Assembly: GCF_013186535.1 (NCBI RefSeq)
Contig: NZ_JABMCZ010000003.1
Span: forward strand, 248,001-312,000
Reading direction: 5' to 3'
Source: Nocardia terpenica
GTDB lineage: Bacteria > Actinomycetota > Actinomycetes > Mycobacteriales > Mycobacteriaceae
Length of the DNA: 64,000 nucleotides
The position numbers were made by a program, and so were the translations under genes. The notes below the pieces were generated by a model, which was given only the letters and a program-made list of their open reading frames with translations, made no database searches and was not told where the DNA came from. Every line of letters starts with the position of its first letter. The first letter of the stretch is position 1. This document shows, one piece after another, positions 23,611-30,134 of this stretch.

Positions 23611-23803
23611 TCCGGCCGGACAGTGGCCCACGATACACGCGGGCACCGACACGTGTCCTGTGATCCGCCAAGGTCTTCCGGCGGACGGGGATGCGGGGTC
23701 GGGGATCGATAGATCGGTAATCGGCGCGGACACATCCGGCTCGCCACGCAGCGGATCGAGCCGACCCATCGGACTCATCACAGGCCGCCCCGACCCGGCG
23801 GGC

Positions 23804-23986
23804 CTAGACTTCGCCACCCCAGTGGGTGCGGTTGAACTGTTCGATCGCCTCGCGGCATTGAGGGCACAGTACGCCGCCAGGCCCGGCAGGGCGTTCGAGG
23901 CACTTCTGGCATTGCCTCGGCTTTTCATCTGACACGTCATGGATCATAGAGTCCAGGTCGGACCGGCTCCAGACATCGAGTCCCAC
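23804..23986 (-). CDS. small zinc-finger protein
   Basis: A 60-aa protein, GTG start at 23986 (an in-frame ATG at 23947 is possible). Two cysteine pairs, CQKC and CPQC, 12 residues apart, followed by REAIEQFNRTHWGGE, make a compact zinc ribbon. It is divergent from the 272-aa zinc-ribbon/HTH gene and shares its promoter palindrome. Confidence 0.5.
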   Translation of the reverse strand: MGLDVWSRSDLDSMIHDVSDEKPRQCQKCLERPAGPGGVLCPQCREAIEQFNRTHWGGEV

Positions 23987-23995
23987 CGCGACTTT

Positions 23996-24013
23996 ACGCA
24001 GTATAAACTGCGT
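23996..24013. promoter_or_regulatory. divergent promoter palindrome ACGCAGT-ATAA-ACTGCGT
   Basis: A perfect 7-bp dyad. TAAACT (24004-24009) lies 6 bp before ATG 24016, so the rightward mRNA should be leaderless. On the other strand TATACT (24004-23999) is a near-consensus -10 for the leftward gene. A dimer bound here would silence both promoters. Confidence 0.6.
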
Positions 24014-24015
24014 TT

Positions 24016-24834
24016 ATGGAAGATCGTGAGTGCGGGATGGAGAATTGTCACCGTTCCACCCCGAATGTCATCTGCGACCCGTGTAATCGGCGCCTGTACC
24101 GTGACCTGCGCGCGGTCGGGTGGTTGTCGCGGCAGCTCCAGGTCACCCTCACCCGGCGCGACCGGCTCGGCGGCCCGTACCGCGACGGCAGCCACACCCC
24201 CGAGACACCCCTGGCCTACAACGCCGCGGCTTCCGAGGCCGCCTACGTCCTGCGCGACACCCTCCGCGCGTGGGCCGAGGAACTCGCCGCCCATACCGGC
24301 ACACCGTTCGCTCCCGCACAGGGGCAGAAGCGGATTCGCCGCACCCACCGGCCGACCGCAGCCGACTTCGCGGGCTGGCTCGCCCACCACACCGCCCACA
24401 TCCCGAAGCTGCCCGCCGCCGCGCAATGCGCCGACGAGATCGCCGCCGCCGTCGCCCTGGCCGCCGCGACCATCGACCGCCGCGAGCTGCCGGTGTTCGT
24501 CGGGCCGTGCCCGCACTGCGAGGGTGGCCTGTTCGGGCTGCGCGAGGCCGATCAGCTGCGCTGCCGCAGCTGCGGCGCCCGTGTCGCCCGCGCCGATGTG
24601 GACGTGAATGTGGACGACGAGATCTACCGGCGTTACTTCGAGGCCGCCGAGATCGTCATCATCGTGAAAACGCGCCTCGGCCAGGACATCACCACAAAGA
24701 GGATTCACGACCTCGGCTACCGGCGCCGCAACCCGGTCCGGCATCTCACCGACACCACCGGCCGCAAGCTCTACTCGGCCGCCGATGTCCTCGCCGCCCT
24801 CGGCGGCGCGAAGCCACGTGTGCTGGCCGCGTGA
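24016..24834 (+). CDS. zinc-ribbon and HTH phage protein
   Basis: A 272-aa protein. N-terminal cysteines (CGMENC, CDPC) are followed by a helical domain (LYRDLRAVGWLSRQLQVTLTRRD). A central ribbon CPHC...CRSCG lies near 170-195. The C-terminal domain (AAEIVIIVKTRLGQDITTKRIHDLGYRR, then LYSAADVLAAL) looks like a winged helix binding DNA. This architecture recurs in actinophages at the early/late border. A regulatory role is inferred. Likely leaderless start at 24016. Confidence 0.65.
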   Translation: MEDRECGMENCHRSTPNVICDPCNRRLYRDLRAVGWLSRQLQVTLTRRDRLGGPYRDGSHTPETPLAYNAAASEAAYVLRDTLRAWAEELAAHTGTPFAPAQGQKRIRRTHRPTAADFAGWLAHHTAHIPKLPAAAQCADEIAAAVALAAATIDRRELPVFVGPCPHCEGGLFGLREADQLRCRSCGARVARADVDVNVDDEIYRRYFEAAEIVIIVKTRLGQDITTKRIHDLGYRRRNPVRHLTDTTGRKLYSAADVLAALGGAKPRVLAA

Positions 24835-25168
24835 GAATGCGAAACCGGCTACGACCCACAGCATCTGACACGCCGAATGACCAGCAGGGGATGGAAAACC
24901 CCGAACAGAATATGGTTAGGCTGAAGCGCCTGGGGCGTCGGCTATGAATCCAAAACCCTCGGCTCCACAACTGCACAGACACCCCGGCGGTACCCCCAGT
25001 CTGCCGGGGTGCTCTCTTGTCCAGGGACGCTGCCTCGCCCCGACACCCCGAGGTCCGCGTCCCAGCGCCCGACCGGAGAATCGCCCTTTCGCCTCCGGTC
25101 CGCGTGCGCCGCTGCCGCCCCTCCAGCGCAACCATGAGGGGCTTCACGTCACGTCGGAAGGACATCTT
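24835..25168 (+). promoter_or_regulatory. noncoding leader with promoter and hairpin
   Basis: Here 334 bp show no convincing gene. TAGGCT at about 24917 is a typical actinobacterial -10. Downstream a perfect 9-bp stem CACCCCGGC/GCCGGGGTG (24980-24988, 25003-25011) precedes CTCTCTTGT and could be an attenuator. The leader then runs to the GGAAGGA ribosome site before GTG 25169. Confidence 0.4.
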
Positions 25169-25378
25169 GTGACCGACGAACAAACCGACCCCGCCGTCCT
25201 CGCCTTGGCCAACACCTTGTCGACGCTCCCGCACCCCGGCGGCCAGGACTTGCGCCTGGTGCTCTTCGACGGCGCGAGTGATGCGGTGAAACAGAAAGTC
25301 GCAGAAGGCATTATCCACTTCCTTCGCCGCAATCATTTCATGCCGCACCCGAAGACCTCGAAGCCGCGACGCAAATGA
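25169..25378 (+). CDS. hypothetical 69-aa protein
   Basis: GTG 25169 after GGAAGGAC. It has a helical middle (AVLALANTLSTLPHPGGQDLRLVLFDGASDAVKQKVAEGIIHFLRRN) and basic tail. The stop overlaps the next ATG. No family recognised. Confidence 0.6.
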   Translation: MTDEQTDPAVLALANTLSTLPHPGGQDLRLVLFDGASDAVKQKVAEGIIHFLRRNHFMPHPKTSKPRRK

Positions 25379-25560
25379 AGAAGCCTAGAAAGAAGCCCGC
25401 GGTCGACGCCCCGAAGATCCTCGGCACCCTCACCGACGGCCAACGCGCCAGCATCATCATGATCGTCACTGGCCTGCTCGAACGCGCCGACCTCGGCGCC
25501 ACGATCTCCCACGGCGACGACGGCAGCGTCCTCATCCACATACCCGCCAGGAATTCCTGA
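25375..25560 (+). CDS. hypothetical 61-aa protein
   Basis: ATG 25375 in the previous stop. Basic N-terminus, then a helix (QRASIIMIVTGLLERADL) and a beta hairpin (TISHGDDGSVLIHI). No family recognised. Confidence 0.6.
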   Translation: MKKPRKKPAVDAPKILGTLTDGQRASIIMIVTGLLERADLGATISHGDDGSVLIHIPARNS

Positions 25561-25715
25561 TAATCGACGAACTCCCGGAAACGAGGAGTTCCGCAAAGAC
25601 CCGGAGCGCCAAGGAATTCCGGGTGCCGAGGAGGTCCCGGTCGCAGGGAGATCCCCGCCGCCGCGGCCCGCTGTCCTCGGCCGCCCGTCCCCGCACTCTC
25701 GCGAGGAGTTGTCTC

Positions 25716-26012
25716 GTGGAGATCCACACGCACCGGCCCGGCCTGTACGCGATGACCTACCAGCCGACGACCGACACAGCGCTGCTCGGCATCCAATTCG
25801 ACGCCAGCCGCTCCCACCACGGATGGTCATGGGCGGCCAGCGCCGGAGTACACCGTCACGGCATGATCGTGGGCTGGTTGCCCTGCTCAGGCTCGCGCTG
25901 CGCGCTGCGCGACCGTGCGCAGCTGCACACCGCGGTCATCCTGGTGGAGCAGACCCTCCGCGGCCTCACCGTGATCGGTCGTCGGGTGCGGCATCCGTTG
26001 CGGTGGTGCTGA
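25716..26012 (+). CDS. hypothetical 98-aa protein
   Basis: GTG 25716 preceded by GCGAGGAG; an ATG at 25752 is an alternative. Beta-rich sequence (TALLGIQFDASRSHHGWSWAASAGVHRHGMIVGWLPC) with His and Cys clusters. Its stop overlaps the HNH gene start. No family recognised. Confidence 0.5.
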   Translation: MEIHTHRPGLYAMTYQPTTDTALLGIQFDASRSHHGWSWAASAGVHRHGMIVGWLPCSGSRCALRDRAQLHTAVILVEQTLRGLTVIGRRVRHPLRWC

Positions 26013-26383
26013 TGCCGACGGCGTACCGGCGGCCATGCACCTATTGCGGTGAGGCCGCGGTCAAAGGCGGTAAGTGCGCGCGGCACCTGGCCCTGCACTA
26101 CAAGCGCAACGACATGCTCCGCGGCAGCCGTACCGAGCGTGGTTACGGCACAGAGCATGTCGTGCGATTCCGCGCCGAGGTGCTCCACCGCGACCACTAC
26201 ACCTGCCAGATCTGCGGCGGCTACGGAGACCGCGCCGACCACCATCCGCAGTCGCGGCGCGAACTGGTTGCTGCCGGACTCGACCCCGACGACCCGCAAT
26301 ACGGGCGTGCCCTGTGCGAGTACTGCCACAACCGGCACACTGCCCGGACACAGGGCGTCAACAACTGGAGAAAGTCGCGCTGA
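26012..26383 (+). CDS. HNH endonuclease
   Basis: A 123-aa nuclease. An N-terminal zinc knuckle (CTYCGEAAVKGGKCARH) precedes the HNH core: FRAEVLHRDHYTCQICGG, then ADHHPQSRRE, then LCEYCHNRHTARTQG, with the metal-binding cysteine pairs and central His. In many HK97-like phages a gene of this type sits near the terminase and is needed for cos cleavage and packaging. Here it is separated from the terminase by about 8 kb of inserted cargo and a leftward operon. Confidence 0.85.
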   Translation: MPTAYRRPCTYCGEAAVKGGKCARHLALHYKRNDMLRGSRTERGYGTEHVVRFRAEVLHRDHYTCQICGGYGDRADHHPQSRRELVAAGLDPDDPQYGRALCEYCHNRHTARTQGVNNWRKSR

Positions 26384-26599
26384 TCATCGTCGCCCGCATC
26401 AGGCCCGTTGCCGATCGTGCGCCCACGCGTCGCGTTCGGAAACGTCGGTGGCGCGCGTAGGAAAAAAATTTCTGGCGGCCCACCTTCGCAGGCCGATGAA
26501 GGAACCGTCGAGCAGAACGTGAGCCCCCGCAACGACCGACCGCTCGGCCTGTTCATGTCTGACCTGGGGGTATGCACTCCATGACTGATTACCTCCTCG
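26384..26599. other. no gene seen
   Basis: Only a short A/T-run (AAAAAAATTT near 26462) and no convincing open frame; it leads into the hairpin-rich stretch. Confidence 0.45.
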
Positions 26600-26873
26600 G
26601 TTATCACGGGTCGATAACGGCGCGTGTCGCCATCGCTTCGGCGTGTCGCATCCCCTTCCGGCGCGGGCCTTTCGCGCCCAGGTGAACGGCCGTAGCGCAC
26701 GCCATCGCGCGCACCGCCGACCGCCCCAGGGGCCGCGCGTCCGCGGTCGCGTCGGACAGCGTCATCTCGGCCGGTACCGCCTCGTGGGCGGTGAGCGGGA
26801 TTCCCCGCTGTGCCGTTGCACGCGGGGCGTAGATTTCGAGCGGCTCTGTGGGCCGCTCTGCGCCGGTCGGCGC
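26600..26873. ncRNA. hairpin-dense noncoding stretch, candidate structured RNA
   Basis: Seven perfect stems follow one another: GTTATC/GATAAC (26600-26618), GGCGCG/CGCGCC (26660-26678), GTCCG/CGGAC (26739-26757), ACCGCC/GGCGGT (26776-26792), AGCGGG/CCCGCT (26794-26809), GAGCGGC/GCCGCTC (26838-26858) and GCGCCG/CGGCGC (26860-26873). No convincing protein frame covers them. No tRNA-like T-arm is present, so it is not a recognisable tmRNA. Strand unknown. Confidence 0.35.
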
Positions 26874-26952
26874 CTAGCTTTCTACCTTCTCCGTACTCCT
26901 ATCGTCGCAGTGATAATTCCTTCGAGTCGGCTGGGTTTGGTCGTATACGCGC

Positions 26953-26989
26953 GGAACCCCCGCCAGCGGGTGATGCTGGCGGGGGTTCC
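26953..26989. terminator. bidirectional terminator
   Basis: A perfect 15-bp inverted repeat GGAACCCCCGCCAGC / GCTGGCGGGGGTTCC with a 7-nt loop. It ends the leftward dnaN operon (last stop at 27011) and shields the rightward genes. Confidence 0.85.
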
Positions 26990-27010
26990 GGTTGCCTGGG
27001 CTCTGCCGTC

Positions 27011-27319
27011 TCAGTGCGTTTCGTAGTAGGCGAGATCGATATCGGAAGGCAAATCGGCGCTGGTCGAAAACGACACGCGATGCCCTTCACGTACCCAGAG
27101 CATTTCGCCCGGCGTCGCATCGATTTCCAGCACTACGCGCACGGCCGAATTACCCGTGTTGGATATTTCCAGCACTATTGCCGTGAACGCACTACCGTCC
27201 GCGAGGCATTCTGTCGCATGCTCCGCACGTGCCAGAATTTCCGCAAGCTCTCTCTTGGTGCTGCCCATATAACCCCTGAGTGCATCGGAGTTCGCTGCCA
27301 GGGCTGTAGCTGCCGTCAT
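27011..27319 (-). CDS. hypothetical 102-aa protein, last gene of dnaN operon
   Basis: ATG 27319 preceded by AGAAGAGGA. An N-terminal helix (KRELAEILARAEHATECL) is followed by a beta-sandwich-like part (FTAIVLEISNTGNSAVRVVLEID). No family recognised. It lies downstream of structured element A and just before the operon terminator. Confidence 0.65.
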   Translation of the reverse strand: MTAATALAANSDALRGYMGSTKRELAEILARAEHATECLADGSAFTAIVLEISNTGNSAVRVVLEIDATPGEMLWVREGHRVSFSTSADLPSDIDLAYYETH

Positions 27320-27343
27320 TGTGATTAATCCTCTTCTCGCGCT

Positions 27344-27400
27344 GGCCTAGTTGCCAGTCAAGCGCGCCGACAATGCCGACGCGCAGGGCAAGCGACTAGA
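27344..27400 (-). repeat. structured intergenic element A
   Basis: First of five related ~55-nt elements. In RNA sense (minus strand): CUAGUCGC, UUGCC, an inner stem-loop with GCGCGUCGGC...GUCGGCGCGC, UUGACUGGC, then GCAACUAG closing the outer stem. The TAG stop of the upstream gene (27398-27396) lies inside the outer stem, and a ribosome site follows it. Confidence 0.75.
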
Positions 27401-27587
27401 AATGCTTTCCGCGCTTTGCGCAGCGCGGGCACAAGGCTCCTACATCAGTCTTGTAATCGATATCGCATTCCTCGCAGACATACAGTCCGCAAAACGCGCA
27501 TTCCGAATATGCGCATTGCCCCTCGTTAGGGTCTCCACAGGCCGAGCAAACGGGATTGTCGGGGTTATTGAAGTAGCCGTATTCCAT
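27396..27587 (-). CDS. small cysteine-rich zinc protein
   Basis: A 63-aa protein with four cysteine pairs (CSAC, CAFC, CEEC, CPRC), enough for two zinc sites in a RING/treble-clef-like arrangement. Its stop codon is embedded in structured element A. No family recognised; a protein- or nucleic-acid-binding adaptor is plausible. Confidence 0.65.
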   Translation of the reverse strand: MEYGYFNNPDNPVCSACGDPNEGQCAYSECAFCGLYVCEECDIDYKTDVGALCPRCAKRGKHF

Positions 27588-27621
27588 CTGTACCTCTCAG
27601 AATTGAAATCCAGACTGGCAG

Positions 27622-28191
27622 TCAGGGACGGTGAACATAAAACGGGCCGAGCGCTTCGCGCGCTTCGTCAACAGAACCGAAAGGGGGCCAGGGAATGCTC
27701 GCCGCGAACTCCATTGCTGCGGCAACATCGATGCTGGCCTTGCTTACGACGTGGTACCGCGTCCCGAGCGGGTCATAGGCTCTACTATGGCTAGCGCCGT
27801 GACAGTCGCCCCACGTCTTGACCTGCCCTCCGTTCGTGACGGACATAACTACACCGATCAGCACCACGATCTCTTCGTACGGTGACGCAACTAACGGGTA
27901 AATCGTGTCCACTCGTTCCACCATGACAAGATCTCCGCGCGCAACCTTCTCCACGCGAGTACCGCTGCTCATCCCGCTGCGTTCTCGGCAGTCATGCCGC
28001 GCCGCCGCAGAATCGATGTGTGCATGGTCGTTACTGTGCTGATTCCATCCGCAGTTCTCGCAGTGAGCGAATCTGGCCCCGGTTTCGCGGCCCGTATACG
28101 TCCGTACGTGCCCGGTCCTACTGTATTTCGATCCATCTTTCCAGCCGAGTTCGACACCTTGCGTCACGAGAAAGTTCGCAATGATAGCCAT
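27622..28191 (-). CDS. hypothetical protein, start region interrupted by TAA
   Basis: From ATG 28191 the protein is 189 aa (MAIIANFLVTQGVELGWKDG, a C-x2-C near HCENCGWNQ, then VARGDLVMVERVD and a C-terminal helix). The frame is also open and protein-like upstream, with residues LSTDIADYGTIQDY directly before this Met, back to ATG 28305. That ATG has the only good ribosome site (AGAAAGG). After ten codons there (MIPILIEDIE), an in-frame TAA at 28275-28273 interrupts. A nonsense mutation with internal re-start is the simplest explanation. Function unknown. Confidence 0.6.
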   Translation of the reverse strand: MAIIANFLVTQGVELGWKDGSKYSRTGHVRTYTGRETGARFAHCENCGWNQHSNDHAHIDSAAARHDCRERSGMSSGTRVEKVARGDLVMVERVDTIYPLVASPYEEIVVLIGVVMSVTNGGQVKTWGDCHGASHSRAYDPLGTRYHVVSKASIDVAAAMEFAASIPWPPFGSVDEAREALGPFYVHRP

Positions 28192-28328
28192 ATAGTCTTG
28201 GATCGTGCCGTAATCGGCTATATCAGTCGACAGGCCCGAAGAACTACGCCACTGTGAATGTTGGTGTATCAGTTATTCGATGTCTTCTATCAGAATCGGT
28301 ATCATGTTTCTTCGTACCCTTTCTAGGT

Positions 28329-28385
28329 GGCCTAGTCGCCAGCCAAGCGCGCCGACGCTGCCGACGCGCGAGGCAAGCGGCTAGG
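28329..28385 (-). repeat. structured intergenic element B
   Basis: RNA-sense outer stem CUAGCCGC / GCGACUAG with one mismatch; inner stem GCGCGUCGGC / GUCGGCGCGC pairs fully, using two G-U wobbles possible only in the minus-strand RNA, around an AGC loop. It lies between the genes ending at 28458 and starting at 28305. Confidence 0.75.
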
Positions 28386-28457
28386 ACAGATCTCCCCGTG
28401 TGGGTCCCGTACTCGATTCGCGGCAAGCCCAGACAATGCGACCTTCGAGCGTAGCCA

Positions 28458-28685
28458 TTACTCAGTACCGAGGTAGTAGTACTCGGTACCGCCGACGGTA
28501 GGCCAACCGGTAGAATCGCCAAGTATTTTGTAATGATTCTGAATCACACGGTCAGACTTCATGACCCAAACCCAACCTTCGGAGGTTGCCCAGTAGATAC
28601 GCCCATCCGGGCTAACACCGAACTGTGTGTCGCTGTCGATTTCGTAGACCTTTGCGCCATTGGCATATTCGCGAATGACATTCAC
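28458..28685 (-). CDS. hypothetical 75-aa protein
   Basis: ATG 28685. Beta-rich, aromatic sequence (EYANGAKVYEIDSDTQFGVSPDGRIYWATSEGWVWV). Starts 8 bp after the upstream stop, so coupled. No family recognised. Confidence 0.6.
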   Translation of the reverse strand: MNVIREYANGAKVYEIDSDTQFGVSPDGRIYWATSEGWVWVMKSDRVIQNHYKILGDSTGWPTVGGTEYYYLGTE

Positions 28686-28693
28686 CGGGTGAT

Positions 28694-29002
28694 CTACTCC
28701 TTATTGTCCTGACTCGGATCGGTATCGAGAAACTCGATAGTGACATGCTCGATTGTCGGGCGACTGCGTGCAATCGGGTCGATGCCCTCGCGCCGACGGG
28801 TGAGCGAAATTCGCCGGTTGGCGCGGTCGAGATCGAAATTTGTGCGCGTCCAACGCAATCGCTCAATACGGTTCTTCAATGCCGAATCCGCCGTATAGCC
28901 ATCCCATCGCGTAACCCGCACTGTGATAAACGGCGGGTATGGATTCAGAGGCGGATTGGCCTCGACGTTAACCGTAGTACGAACCCAGCATTGCTCGGTC
29001 AT
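28694..29002 (-). CDS. hypothetical 102-aa protein
   Basis: ATG 29002 overlaps the upstream stop (ATGA). VRTTVNVEANPPLNPYPPFITVRVTRWDGYTADSALKNRIERLRW, then an acidic tail. No family recognised. Confidence 0.6.
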   Translation of the reverse strand: MTEQCWVRTTVNVEANPPLNPYPPFITVRVTRWDGYTADSALKNRIERLRWTRTNFDLDRANRRISLTRRREGIDPIARSRPTIEHVTIEFLDTDPSQDNKE

Positions 29003-29562
29003 GCCGCTTCGCCCTTGGACTTGGCCGCGAATTCGCAATCAACCTTGTCACCATGATGCATACCACCGCATTCGTCTACTCCGAAGCGCCGATCCGGAAC
29101 GGCCAGCTTCGCGCGAGACTCTGCCTCGAAATCGTCGATACGCGATCCCGCGATTGCCTCATAATGGGGCAAGCTGTCAAACTGGTCCCCCGGCAAGCCT
29201 GCCAGCTTCCACGCACGCGCATACAAACCGAATGCCGCCGTGTTCAAGGACGTGCGCAGGCTTATTTCGCTCATCATGGTGCAAATCTCCGCCGCAGTTC
29301 CCGGACGGGTGTCCTCACCTTTGACAACACGGGCGAGAATTTCGCGGCAGTGCGCGCGATACACGATTTCGGTGCCCATCAAATCGTGGGTTGCCCTGAG
29401 CAGCAGGAAAGAGTGATACAGCTTGTTTTTCGCGTGCGGGTAGCGACGCTGGGCGCGCTCGATTTCATCTTCCGCCCACTCCATTTGGTCGAAGACAGCG
29501 TCAAACATTCCCTTTACCTCCATGAGAATATCGTTAGCGGATTGAACGTCTTTTTTGGACAT
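28999..29562 (-). CDS. hypothetical 187-aa helical protein
   Basis: ATG 29562 (MSKKDVQ). Long helices (ANDILMEVKGMFDAVFDQMEWAEDEIERAQRRYPHAKNKLYHSFLLLRATHDLMGTEIVYRAHCREIL), and a C-terminal part with Cys/His (VDECGGMHHGDKVDCEF). It resembles no family I can name. Preceded by structured element C. Confidence 0.65.
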   Translation of the reverse strand: MSKKDVQSANDILMEVKGMFDAVFDQMEWAEDEIERAQRRYPHAKNKLYHSFLLLRATHDLMGTEIVYRAHCREILARVVKGEDTRPGTAAEICTMMSEISLRTSLNTAAFGLYARAWKLAGLPGDQFDSLPHYEAIAGSRIDDFEAESRAKLAVPDRRFGVDECGGMHHGDKVDCEFAAKSKGEAA

Positions 29563-29596
29563 AGGTCTACCACTTTCTGTACTCGGGTTTTCTTCT

Positions 29597-29654
29597 GGCC
29601 ATAGTTGCCAACCAAGTGCGCCGACGAAGGCGACGCGCAAGGCAAGCGACTAGG
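29597..29654 (-). repeat. structured intergenic element C
   Basis: Same architecture: CUAGUCGC outer arm containing the TAG stop of the upstream gene, inner stem with loop UUC, closing GCAACUAU. It is the most diverged at the outer closing pair. Confidence 0.7.
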
Positions 29655-30048
29655 GCCCGCTCGATTCCTTGTATGCGACTGCCCAACCGACAGGGATGTT
29701 CTCGCCGTCCTCATCTTCTGCCCACGCGTCAACCATGACGGCGACGTACAGCCCGGAAGTCTCGCGGATAAATATTTCGAGCTTCCCTCCGATAAATTCG
29801 GAGTTATGCATGATCGGATCATCCGGACGGCTGAGTGCCTGTGACGTCCACCCACGCAATAGCGACCAATCCCCGTATCCGACCATATCGATATTCAGCG
29901 GATAGGAGATCTGCCCGTCCGGGTCGAGCTCGACATAAACGATATCGGGTACGTATTCGGTGGTTTCAAGTTCATCGGTCGCGTTGCCGTTTCCGTCGGA
30001 ACGTACGATGTGGCCGAACGTCATCAGAGCGTCAAGATTTCCGGGCAT
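29650..30048 (-). CDS. hypothetical 132-aa protein
   Basis: ATG 30048 after GGAAAGGAACACGGGG. An acidic, beta-rich protein (YVPDIVYVELDPDGQISYPLNIDM, then KLEIFIRETSGLYVAVMVDAWAEDEDGE). Stop codon lies within element C. No family recognised. Confidence 0.65.
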   Translation of the reverse strand: MPGNLDALMTFGHIVRSDGNGNATDELETTEYVPDIVYVELDPDGQISYPLNIDMVGYGDWSLLRGWTSQALSRPDDPIMHNSEFIGGKLEIFIRETSGLYVAVMVDAWAEDEDGENIPVGWAVAYKESSGP

Positions 30049-30069
30049 CCCCGTGTTCCTTTCCGTGCT

Positions 30070-30127
30070 GGCCTAGCTGCCAGCCAAGCGCGCCGAACCA
30101 TTTCGGCGCACAAGGCAAGCGGCTAGG
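30070..30127 (-). repeat. structured intergenic element D
   Basis: Outer stem CUAGCCGC / GCAGCUAG. The inner stem is GUGCGCCGAA / UUCGGCGCGC with loop AUGG: different bases from elements A-C but fully paired (one G-U), i.e. compensatory change. It begins 8 bp after the dnaN stop. Confidence 0.75.
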
Positions 30128-30134
30128 ACAAACT

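Noticed and set aside
23405..23671. Leftward protein frame across the CRISPR-like array
   Set aside because: Repeated RTRGDDP/PRQRG-type peptides are the known artefact of translating type I-E repeats.
23660..23932. 90-codon rightward frame
   Set aside because: Overlaps the better-supported zinc-finger gene on the other strand and has Gly/Ser/Arg-rich random composition.
26384..27010. tmRNA or tRNA gene in the hairpin-rich gap
   Set aside because: No T-arm-like GGTTCGANTCC or acceptor/CCA end is present on either strand; only unconnected hairpins are seen.
26643..27026. 127-codon rightward frame over the hairpins and terminator
   Set aside because: Runs through a 15-bp terminator stem, basic random composition, no good ribosome site.
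28244..28522. 92-codon leftward frame spanning element B
   Set aside because: Reads through the structured element and has no coding character; the real genes lie on either side.
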